Source: Actomonas sp051209155
Lineage (GTDB): Bacteria; Verrucomicrobiota; Verrucomicrobiia; Opitutales; Opitutaceae
Length of the DNA stretch: 64,000 nucleotides
Strand: one strand, 5' to 3'
Assembly: GCA_051209155.1 (NCBI GenBank)
Contig: JBPJGB010000001.1
The notes below the pieces were generated by a model. It had not been told where the DNA came from, ran no database searches, and was given only the letters and a program-made list of their open reading frames with translations. The translations under genes and the position numbers were made by a program. This document shows, one piece after another, positions 27,507-35,004 of this stretch. How positions within the stretch are numbered: position 1 is the stretch's first letter; the number at the start of each line of letters is the position of its first letter.

Positions 27507-28262
27507 ATGCCCAAACGCCGCCAGCTCCGAGGTTACGACCTCAAGCAGATTGCCGATGTGGAAAGCCTCATCGGCGTCGACGAGGCGGGGCGGGGCGCTC
27601 TCGCCGGACCGGTTGCCGCGGGCGCGGTGCTGGTGACGCGCGAGTTTCTCGACAGCAACTGGGTCGCGCAGAACGCCCGCCGCATCAACGACTCCAAACA
27701 GCTCACCGCCGCCGACCGCGACGCGCTGTGGCTCGACTTCGAAGCCCTCATGGCGGAGCGCCAGATTCATGCGCACTTCGGCATGGCCGACGTCGCCGAG
27801 ATCGAGCAGCTCAACATCCTCGGCGCGACCAAGCTGGCCATGCGCCGCGCGCTGGAGGGGATTTACCCGCCCTCGGCCTTCGAACGGCGTCGCGAGCCCG
27901 ACTTGTTCTCTTCGGCCGAGGAGATCGCCTCGTTCCAACCCCGCGCCTCCGCGCGCATCCTGGTCGACGGTCTGCGCCTGAAAAACTTTCCCTATCCGCA
28001 CGAAGGCGTGGTGCACGGCGACGCGCGTTCGCTCTGCATCGCCATGGCCTCGATCATCGCCAAGGTCGCGCGCGACCGCGAAATGGAGCGGCTCGACGGC
28101 GACTTTCCGGCCTACGGTTTTGCCGCCCACAAAGGGTATGGCACCGAGGAACATCGCACGGCTATCCTGGAGCACGGCCCTTGCCGCTTCCATCGCACCA
28201 CCTTCCTGCGCAAGCTCATGGCTTCGCGGATCGACCCCGGTCAGCTCGATTTTCTGCACTGA
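27507..28262 (+). CDS. rnhB: Ribonuclease HII
   Basis: The 251-residue protein shows the RNase HII core: SLIGVDEAGRGALAGPVAAG, INDSKQLTAADRDAL, ILVDGLRL and SLCIAMASIIAKVARDREM, then AHKGYGTEEHR. GRG and the DEDD residues are intact, so it should cut at single ribonucleotides in DNA (ribonucleotide excision repair). At 251 residues it is longer than the usual 200, with an insert between about 115 and 150 (YPPSAFERRREPDLFSSAEE). The usual Pro of GRGPLAG is Ala here. It lies directly downstream of rnhC. Confidence 0.95.
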   Translation: MPKRRQLRGYDLKQIADVESLIGVDEAGRGALAGPVAAGAVLVTREFLDSNWVAQNARRINDSKQLTAADRDALWLDFEALMAERQIHAHFGMADVAEIEQLNILGATKLAMRRALEGIYPPSAFERRREPDLFSSAEEIASFQPRASARILVDGLRLKNFPYPHEGVVHGDARSLCIAMASIIAKVARDREMERLDGDFPAYGFAAHKGYGTEEHRTAILEHGPCRFHRTTFLRKLMASRIDPGQLDFLH

Positions 28263-28280
28263 TCAAACTGCCTTTTCTTC

Positions 28281-28361
28281 AACCACGAATGGACACGAAT
28301 GAAATAGAGCGTGAAGCTGCGGCGGATCGGATCGGTTCACCATTCGTGTGAATTCGTGGTT
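28281..28361. repeat. Imperfect inverted repeat (dispersed intergenic hairpin type)
   Basis: AACCACGAATGGACACGAATG (28281-28301) pairs with CATTCGTGTGAATTCGTGGTT (28341-28361): 19 of 21 positions match, loop 39 nt. Each arm itself holds a direct repeat of the ACGAAT word. It fills the spacer between rnhB and the histidine kinase and could act as a terminator-like hairpin or be a remnant of a small mobile repeat. Confidence 0.7.
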
Positions 28362-28380
28362 CCCACCCCACCTGTTTTCC

Positions 28381-29550
28381 ATGCCTCCCAAAAAGCACAG
28401 CTCCCTGGATCGCGTGCTCGGCCGTCTCGATACTTTGGATACGGTCAATCTCACCAACCTCGTGCAGCGCCTCGCCCGCGAGCGCGGTCTGTTCGAGGAA
28501 ATCTTCAACGCGCTGCAGGAGGGCGTGCTCGTCATCACGCCGGACGGGGAGATCGAATACGCCAACGATTCGGCGCACCGGCTCATTGGTTTCAACGCCG
28601 ATGAACTGTCCGGCCAAACCCTGTGGCGCCTGGTGCCGGGGCTGCGTCCGTCGCTTGGCGCCGCGCTCGACGGCGGGGCGCTGCCGGCGGTTGCGCGGGA
28701 GTTCGAGCTCACCTATCCGGAGCCGCGCATCGTGCGGCTTTACATGGTGCCGTTTTCCGACGGCGGGCGTGAGGACGCGCGACGCTACGCGGTCATCCTC
28801 AGCGATGTGACCCGGGAGAAAGCTTCCACCGAGGAACGCATCGAGAACGAGCGCACCTCTTCCATCCTGCTGCTGGCGGCGGGCGTCGCCCACGAGCTGG
28901 GCAATCCGCTCAATTCGCTCAATATCCACCTGCAGCTCATCGAGCGCCGCCTGCGCAAACTCAAGGCCCCGGCCAAGGACGTCGATGGGCTCACCGACTC
29001 GATCACGGTGTGCCGCGACGAGGTGCGCCGGCTTGATGGCATCATCAACAACTTCCTCGAGGCGATCCGGCCGCGACCGCCCGATCTCACCGAAACGCAC
29101 CTGCTCGAGGTGCTCGATGAAGTCCTGCGTTTTCAACAAAACGAACTGGCCGACCGCGGCATCGAGGTTGATGTGGAGTCGGAGGGAGACGTGCCGCTGG
29201 TCATGGCCGACCGCAACCAGGTCAAGCAGGTCTTCTTCAATGTCATCAAGAACGCTATGGAGGCGATGGAGCCGGGCGGCCGCCTGCATCTGGTGGCGCG
29301 GGCCGACGACGACTCGGTGTATTTGCTCATTGGTGACACCGGTAAAGGCATCAAGCAGGAGGACATCCTGCGCATGTTTGAACCCTATCACACGACCAAG
29401 GCGACCGGCACCGGCCTGGGCCTCATGATCGTGCAGCGCATCATGCGCGAGCACGGCGGGCAGGTGGGCGTGGAGAGCAAGAGCGGCACCGGCACCGTGG
29501 TGACGCTCGAGTTCCCCCGCAAAGACCGGCGCGTGCGGATGCTGCGCTAG
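28381..29550 (+). CDS. PAS-domain sensor histidine kinase (NtrB-like)
   Basis: The protein has 389 residues with no membrane segment, so it is probably cytosolic. A PAS domain (LQEGVLVITPDGEIEYANDS) is followed by the phospho-acceptor helix (VAHELGNPLNSLNIHLQLIE, His in HELGNP), the N box FFNVIKNAMEAM, and the G boxes IGDTGKGI and GTGLGLMIVQ. This is the layout of NtrB/PrsK-like kinases that partner sigma-54 activators. An NtrC-type regulator is encoded 1 kb downstream on the same strand, with a lipoprotein gene on the opposite strand between them; they are the obvious pair. Confidence 0.9.
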   Translation: MPPKKHSSLDRVLGRLDTLDTVNLTNLVQRLARERGLFEEIFNALQEGVLVITPDGEIEYANDSAHRLIGFNADELSGQTLWRLVPGLRPSLGAALDGGALPAVAREFELTYPEPRIVRLYMVPFSDGGREDARRYAVILSDVTREKASTEERIENERTSSILLLAAGVAHELGNPLNSLNIHLQLIERRLRKLKAPAKDVDGLTDSITVCRDEVRRLDGIINNFLEAIRPRPPDLTETHLLEVLDEVLRFQQNELADRGIEVDVESEGDVPLVMADRNQVKQVFFNVIKNAMEAMEPGGRLHLVARADDDSVYLLIGDTGKGIKQEDILRMFEPYHTTKATGTGLGLMIVQRIMREHGGQVGVESKSGTGTVVTLEFPRKDRRVRMLR

Positions 29551-29552
29551 GC

Positions 29553-30404
29553 TCAGTCGATCTTGTCGCGGCGATAGCGACTGCGATCCGGTGCGCCGCG
29601 ATCGGGGTTGCTGTCGCGGCTCGGCGGTGGGTCGCTGCGGTCGACCGAAGGTGCTGGGGGCGGCGTCGGCGCGGGCGCGGGCGCGGGCGACATCCGCGGT
29701 GGTGGAGCTGACACCGGCCGCGGCGGCGGCACGAAGGTGGAGCCGTCGCGGTTTGGATCGGGCATACGGCGTCCGGCGTTGTTGCTGTCATCGGTGCGCG
29801 GGGGGCGCGGACCACGATCGCGGTCACGATCCCGTTGTTGGTCGTCCCGATGGCCACCGCGGTGATCGCCCCGGTAGTCGCGATCCCGATCGCGCCGGCC
29901 GTAGCCACCACGACCGTAGGCGGGATAACCCCAACCGGGTCCGGGCAGCGGGAAGCCGCTGTGGATGCTCTCAAATGACCCCGGGTAACCGTAGGGATAG
30001 GAGGTTTCCCAAAAGAGGCGTTCGCCGGAGTAGTGCGGACGGGAGAGCACGACGGTGGTGGAGTTGGAGACGCTGGGCACACCGGCGATCTCAGTGAGCA
30101 CGCCGTTCTCCACCCGGGCGCGGTAGAGTTGCTGGGCCCGTTCCACGTCGGAGATCATGCGGTCCTGCGGCGTGATGATGCCGGCGGCCAGCAGCGTGTC
30201 GCGAGCGAGGGCGAGGGCGTTGAGCCGATCGTCTTCGTCCAAAGTTTCGCCGTCCCCGAGGTAAAGCACGATCGCATAGGTGATGGGAGATCGCGGCGGC
30301 GCGGCCGCGCTGGTGGTGCGATAGGGGGTGCCGCAAGCGCTGAGGAGCAGGGCGGCGAGCGCGGCCAAAAGACCGGGGACAAAAGTGGAGCGTTGGGTGG
30401 TCAC
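29553..30404 (-). CDS. Lipoprotein of unknown function with Arg/Asp-rich and Pro-rich tail
   Basis: The 283-residue protein starts at a GTG. A signal peptide ends in the lipobox LLLSAC. An N-terminal globular part of about 110 residues (ITYAIVLYLGDGETLDEDDR, then SNSTTVVLSRPHYSGERLFW) is followed by a Gly/Tyr-rich stretch, a run of alternating Arg and Asp (RRDRDRDYRGDHRG) and a Pro-rich tail. The second half is probably disordered and highly charged. I do not recognise a family. It lies between the kinase and regulator genes on the opposite strand, its 3' end 2 bp from the kinase stop, and may be a target or sensor of that pair; this is only a context guess. Confidence 0.6.
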   Translation of the reverse strand: MTTQRSTFVPGLLAALAALLLSACGTPYRTTSAAAPPRSPITYAIVLYLGDGETLDEDDRLNALALARDTLLAAGIITPQDRMISDVERAQQLYRARVENGVLTEIAGVPSVSNSTTVVLSRPHYSGERLFWETSYPYGYPGSFESIHSGFPLPGPGWGYPAYGRGGYGRRDRDRDYRGDHRGGHRDDQQRDRDRDRGPRPPRTDDSNNAGRRMPDPNRDGSTFVPPPRPVSAPPPRMSPAPAPAPTPPPAPSVDRSDPPPSRDSNPDRGAPDRSRYRRDKID

Positions 30405-30514
30405 GGGAAGGGGTTTGAGGTTGCGACCGGTGGCGAAAGGGGCGGTTCCGTGGGCGGGACATTTCGTCGCACCTAGGCTTGACCGGCGCAGGGTCCTGCC
30501 CGTGAGTTAAGCGC

Positions 30515-31912
30515 ATGGTGCCGACGGTATTAATCGTGGATGACGAACGCCACACCCGGGAAGGGCTGCAACAGGCCTTGGAGGACAATTTCGACGTGTC
30601 CGTCGCGGGCAGTGCCGACGAGGCGTTCAACCTCATGGCAGCGGAAACCTTCGACGTGATCGTGACCGACCTGCGCATGCCGGGCAAAAGTGGCCTGAAG
30701 GTGATCGACAAGGCGCTCACCTTGCCGAATCGCCCGGCGGTGCTGATGATGACCGCCTACGGTTCGATCGACACGGCGGTGGAGGCGATGCGCCGCGGCG
30801 CGGTGGATTTTCTCACCAAACCGGTGAACATCGAACGCCTGGAGATTCTCATCAACCGCGCGCTTAAAAGCCGCACGCTCGAAGTGGAGGTCAAACAGCT
30901 CCACGAGCGCCTCGACGAGAAGTTCAACTTCAAGGGCATCGTCGGCGACTCCCCGAAGCTCAAGGAGGTGATCGATCGGGTGAAACTGGTCGCGCCCTCC
31001 AAGGCCACGATTCTCGTCGAAGGCGAGTCGGGCACCGGTAAGGAGCTGATCGCCCAAGCCATCCATCAGACGAGTCCGCGCGCCCGCGCGCCGTTTGTGG
31101 CGGTGCACTGTGCGGCCTTGTCCGAGAACCTGCTGGAGAGTGAAATCTTTGGCCACGAGCGCGGCGCTTTCACCGGCGCGATGGAACGGCGGGTGGGCCG
31201 ATTCGAATCGGCCGATACCGGCACCTTGTTTCTCGACGAAATCGGCGAGATCTCTGCCTCGACTCAGGTGAAGCTGCTCCGCTTTCTGGAGAACAAAACC
31301 ATCGAGCGCGTGGGTGGCTCCAAGCCCATCGAGTTGGACGTGCGCCTCGTCGCCGCAACCAACCGGCGGCTGGAGGACATGGTGCGGGAAGGGAAATTTC
31401 GCGAGGACCTGTTCTTCCGCCTCAACGTGGTGAGCATTCGCATGCCGCCGTTGCGGGAGCGCGTGGAGGACATTCCGGCGCTGCTGGCGCATTACCTGAG
31501 ACACTTTGCCGAGGAAAACGGCCTGCCGGTGCCGTCGGTCGAGCCGGGGGCCTTGGCCACGCTCTCATCCTACCGCTGGCCGGGCAACATCCGCGAGTTG
31601 CGCAACTTTTGTGAGAACGCCGTGGTGTTGCACCGCGGCGGCAAACTCACCGAATACGACATCGACCCGAAGTTCCGCGCCGGGGCCGGGGACTCGGCCG
31701 GCGGCACGACGTCCGACGACGGTGCGGCCGTGGCCGGCGCCCCCACGCCGACGGCCACCTTGTCGGTCGAGGAAAACGAAAAGCGCCTGTTGCGCGAAGC
31801 CCTCATCAAGGCGCGCGGCAATCGCACCAAGGCAGCCCAGCTCATGGGCATCAGCCGCCGCACCTTGCACCGCAAGATCGCGTTGTGGCCCGAACTCGAT
31901 GTCATTGATTGA
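30515..31912 (+). CDS. NtrC-family sigma-54-dependent response regulator
   Basis: The 465-residue protein has three domains. The receiver (1-120) has VLIVDDERHTREG, the phospho-Asp in VIVTDLRMPGKSG and a FLTKPVN loop. The AAA+ domain has Walker A VEGESGTGKELIA, GAFTGAMERR (the loop that contacts sigma-54), TLFLDEIGEIS (Walker B) and the R-finger region. A Fis-type helix-turn-helix closes the protein (RTKAAQLMGISRRTLHRKIA). It should activate RpoN-dependent promoters after phosphorylation by the kinase at 28381-29550. Candidate sigma-54 sites in the window lie before the beta-barrel/Wzc genes and before flhF. Confidence 0.95.
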   Translation: MVPTVLIVDDERHTREGLQQALEDNFDVSVAGSADEAFNLMAAETFDVIVTDLRMPGKSGLKVIDKALTLPNRPAVLMMTAYGSIDTAVEAMRRGAVDFLTKPVNIERLEILINRALKSRTLEVEVKQLHERLDEKFNFKGIVGDSPKLKEVIDRVKLVAPSKATILVEGESGTGKELIAQAIHQTSPRARAPFVAVHCAALSENLLESEIFGHERGAFTGAMERRVGRFESADTGTLFLDEIGEISASTQVKLLRFLENKTIERVGGSKPIELDVRLVAATNRRLEDMVREGKFREDLFFRLNVVSIRMPPLRERVEDIPALLAHYLRHFAEENGLPVPSVEPGALATLSSYRWPGNIRELRNFCENAVVLHRGGKLTEYDIDPKFRAGAGDSAGGTTSDDGAAVAGAPTPTATLSVEENEKRLLREALIKARGNRTKAAQLMGISRRTLHRKIALWPELDVID

Positions 31913-31948
31913 TCCCACTCGCCCGGTGATCGCCGCGCGCCCGACCGC

Positions 31949-33691
31949 ATGAACGCCCAAGCGTGGATCCACTGGCTGGAACAGGGACGGGGCGCGGCCG
32001 TGCTCAAACGGGTGGCGTTGCTGCTGGGTGTGGTGGCGCTCTCGCTCACGGTGGCCTACAAACAGTTTCACGGCCCGCGCACCGAGGAGACGATGCGCCA
32101 GGCCGACCTCGGTCGGTCGCTGGCGGAGGGCAAGGGCTTCACCACCTCGGTCAACTATCCGCAGGCCTACACCGTGCTGACCGCGCGCGGTCACGTCTTC
32201 TCGCCCGACCAACCGCTGCCGGAGGTGTATCAGGCACCGGGATACGCGATGGTGATCGGTGCGGTGTTGGGGCTGCTGCCCGAAGCGACCCGCGCCGGAC
32301 TCTATGCCGACGCGCCGGCGCCGCCGGACGGGTTTGCGGCCGACTACGTGTTGCTGGCGCTGAACATCGTGCTGCTGTGGATCGCCGCGTTTCAGACCTG
32401 GCGACTTGGTTGCGGTTTGTTTGATCGCAAAGTCGGCGCCGTCGCCGCGATCGCCCTGTTGCTTTCGACGCCCGCCTGGGCGCACGCCGTCGCGGTGGAT
32501 GGCACGCCGCTGGCGATGGTCTTGCTCCTGGGTTTGTTCCAATGTCTGGGCCGGGCGGAACGCGCCTTGGGCGAGGCGCGGAATCCGCTCGTTTGGTGGG
32601 GCGCCGGCGGCGCGGTCACGGGTCTACTTTTTCTGACCGATTATCCGCTCGCGACCCTGCTCCTGGTCGTTGGTGGTCACGCCCTGTGGCACCGGCGCAA
32701 ACTGGGCGCGGTGATGGCGGTGGGGGCGGCGTTGGCCGTGGCCTCGCCCTGGTTGATTCGCAACCTGCAGGTCGTGGGTTCACCGGTGGGACTGGCGGCG
32801 CAGGATGTCGCGTTGCGCGCCGGCGACCCGACGGCGGACCCGGCGGCGTGGCGCACCACGCTCACCGCCGAGCCACCCCCGCTCAGCGTCAACAAAATGG
32901 GCAACAAGGTGCTGACGGCAGTGCAGGAAAGTTTGCGCGAGGACCTGTGGTCGGGGGGCGGACTCATCCTGACGGCCTTTTTCGTGACGGGTTGGATCTA
33001 TCGCTTCCGCCGCGACCGCAGCAACCGGCTGCGCACCGTTTTTGCGCTCACGCTGGGTCTTATGATCGTGGCGCAGGGTTTGTTTAACTCCGGGGAAGGG
33101 GAGCGCGCGGCGACGGTGGTGGCGGCACCATTGATCATTTTGTTTGGCGTGGGGTTCTTCACCGTGCTGGCCGCGAGCAGCGAATTTCTGCGCGCGTGGC
33201 CGCGCCTGGCGGTGCTGGGTTTGCTCGGCCTGCAAGGTCTGCCGCTGTGGCATGACGTGGCGGAGCCGCGCCGGATTCATTTCAGTTATCCGCCCTACTA
33301 TCCGGCGTTTTTCCTGGCGCTGGGGCAGGAAATGCACCTGCGGGGTGGTCCGGTGGCGGGGTGGATGTGTGATGTGCCGGCGGGCGCGGCCTGGTATTCG
33401 AGCAGCCGCGTGTGGGCCCAGCCCGATACCCTGCGGGATTTTTATGAGGTGGATGTCGATCAGCATCAGGTCGCTCTGGTGCTCACGCCGGAGACCCTGG
33501 ATCGACCCTTCTTTGCCCAGTTGCTCGATGCCGAGGCCAACGCCACCCGTTTTGGCGAGTGGGGCAAGGTCTACACCGGGTTGATCTCGCGGAAACTGCC
33601 GCCGAGCTTTCCGCTGCAGGAGTCGAGGGCACTGGCGCCCAACTTCCAGTTACTGGTCGATCCGACGTGGGCGGGAAGCACTGGAAAATGA
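31949..33691 (+). CDS. GT-C-like multi-pass membrane protein
   Basis: The 580-residue protein has about ten to twelve hydrophobic segments. After the first helix there is a soluble loop (RTEETMRQADLGRSLAEGKG, then FTTSVNYPQAYTV and LPEVYQAPGYAMVIGAVLGL), the layout seen in ArnT/PMT-like GT-C glycosyltransferases, and a soluble C-terminal domain of about 120 residues. The sugar donor and acceptor are unknown. It lies 36 bp after the NtrC-type gene and 49 bp before a beta-barrel gene in an exopolysaccharide-type neighbourhood, so lipid-linked glycan processing is plausible. Confidence 0.6.
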   Translation: MNAQAWIHWLEQGRGAAVLKRVALLLGVVALSLTVAYKQFHGPRTEETMRQADLGRSLAEGKGFTTSVNYPQAYTVLTARGHVFSPDQPLPEVYQAPGYAMVIGAVLGLLPEATRAGLYADAPAPPDGFAADYVLLALNIVLLWIAAFQTWRLGCGLFDRKVGAVAAIALLLSTPAWAHAVAVDGTPLAMVLLLGLFQCLGRAERALGEARNPLVWWGAGGAVTGLLFLTDYPLATLLLVVGGHALWHRRKLGAVMAVGAALAVASPWLIRNLQVVGSPVGLAAQDVALRAGDPTADPAAWRTTLTAEPPPLSVNKMGNKVLTAVQESLREDLWSGGGLILTAFFVTGWIYRFRRDRSNRLRTVFALTLGLMIVAQGLFNSGEGERAATVVAAPLIILFGVGFFTVLAASSEFLRAWPRLAVLGLLGLQGLPLWHDVAEPRRIHFSYPPYYPAFFLALGQEMHLRGGPVAGWMCDVPAGAAWYSSSRVWAQPDTLRDFYEVDVDQHQVALVLTPETLDRPFFAQLLDAEANATRFGEWGKVYTGLISRKLPPSFPLQESRALAPNFQLLVDPTWAGSTGK

Positions 33692-33697
33692 ATTGCA
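33682..33697 (+). promoter_or_regulatory. Weak candidate sigma-54 promoter before the beta-barrel gene
   Basis: TGG and TTGCA are placed so that the GG (33683-33684) and GC (33695-33696) dinucleotides are exactly 10 bp apart, as at -24/-12 promoters. The usual CAC after TGG is replaced by AAA, so the match is partial. The predicted start would be near 33708, 33 bp upstream of the ATG at 33741. It overlaps the end of the GT-C-like gene. Confidence 0.3.
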
Positions 33698-33740
33698 CCT
33701 AGAACGGGCCTCCGCCTAGCTGGGTAAACTTATCGTCCTG

Positions 33741-34919
33741 ATGATGAAGCGAAACGTTGCCCTGTTTTTAACCTCCCTGGCGGCTTTGCCTGCCTGGGCG
33801 GTTTACGCCCCCATTCCGGAAGAAGATCTCGGTCAAACCGTGGCGGTCCAAATCGGGGGAGGGATTTACCATGATGACAACATCTTCGGCGCGGCAACCG
33901 GTGCGGTCTCGTCGATGGTCTACCGCTTCTCGCCGTCGATCGATTTTAATGCCTCTGTCACCGCGCAGACCTTTTTCTCGGCGTCCTACGATCTCAACTA
34001 CGACTACGTGGTCGACCGCCCGCTGAACACGGACCTGTTCAGCCATCGTTTCAGTGCCCGCGTGGCCCATGCGTTCAACCGGGATTCGACGATCGATGTC
34101 ACCGGGACCTACAGCATCAACGAGAACCCCGAGTCGCTGCTGGCGGGTTTACCCCTCAACACCGATCAGTCGTTCAAGAACAACCAGATCGACTTGGTGT
34201 TCATCAGCAAAATCAACGAGCGCCTCGGTTACACGTTCAAGGGCCGCTCCTCGATTTACGCTTTCGATTTGAACACGCTCGCCGCGCAGCTCGATCGCGA
34301 CGAGACCCTCTTCGGACTCAGCCTCGATTATGCGGTGTCCGAGGCGACGAAACTGATCGGTGAGTTCCGTTATCAGGACGTCGCCTACGACACGGCCGGC
34401 AACACCAAGGACAAAAATTCTTACTATTACCTCGGCGGCCTCGATTACGCCCCGTCGGAGAAAACGTCGGTCAGCCTGCGCTTCGGTTTCGAGCAACGCT
34501 ACCGTTCCGGCGCGCCGAATGCGGATGCGCCCTACGCCGAGATCACCGGCCGCTACGCCTACGGCGAAAAAAGCTTCCTCTCCGCGGGTTACATCCGCGC
34601 CACCGAGGAGAACTCCAATGTCGCCCTCTACACCGACATCGAGGTCAACCGCTTCTTCGTCACGGTGCAGCACGCCGTGACCGCGCAGGTGACGGGTTCG
34701 CTTTTCTACAACGTCGAACCGTCCACCCTCAATGGCCGCCCGGGCGTGTCGCCCGATCGCGATGAGACCACCCAGCGCGCGGGCCTGGCGATGAGCTACC
34801 AGCCGCGGCGTCACTGGTTGGTTTCGGGCACCTTCGACTACGACCACACCGATTCCGACGACGCCAATCGCGACCTCGATCGCACGCGCGTCGGCTTGGA
34901 CGTGCGCTACACCTTCTGA
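33741..34919 (+). CDS. Outer-membrane beta-barrel protein (BBP2/EpsL-like)
   Basis: The 392-residue protein has a signal peptide (MMKRNVALFLTSLAALPAWA) and then regularly spaced amphipathic strands ending in RVGLDVRYTF, with a terminal Phe typical of outer-membrane barrels. Segments such as GGGIYHDDNIF and YDLNYDYVVDRPLNTDLFSH recall the putative beta-barrel porin-2 (BBP2) family found in exopolysaccharide gene clusters, where they may form the export pore. It directly precedes a Wzc-like gene (85 bp), supporting a role in polysaccharide export across the outer membrane. Confidence 0.75.
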   Translation: MMKRNVALFLTSLAALPAWAVYAPIPEEDLGQTVAVQIGGGIYHDDNIFGAATGAVSSMVYRFSPSIDFNASVTAQTFFSASYDLNYDYVVDRPLNTDLFSHRFSARVAHAFNRDSTIDVTGTYSINENPESLLAGLPLNTDQSFKNNQIDLVFISKINERLGYTFKGRSSIYAFDLNTLAAQLDRDETLFGLSLDYAVSEATKLIGEFRYQDVAYDTAGNTKDKNSYYYLGGLDYAPSEKTSVSLRFGFEQRYRSGAPNADAPYAEITGRYAYGEKSFLSAGYIRATEENSNVALYTDIEVNRFFVTVQHAVTAQVTGSLFYNVEPSTLNGRPGVSPDRDETTQRAGLAMSYQPRRHWLVSGTFDYDHTDSDDANRDLDRTRVGLDVRYTF

Positions 34920-35004
34920 GGGTGTGATGGTTCACCATCCCTCGTCGTCCCGGACCGCACTCCGCGCTTGCGAGGTCCGGACCCGCCTCGTCTCCTAACC
35001 GCCG

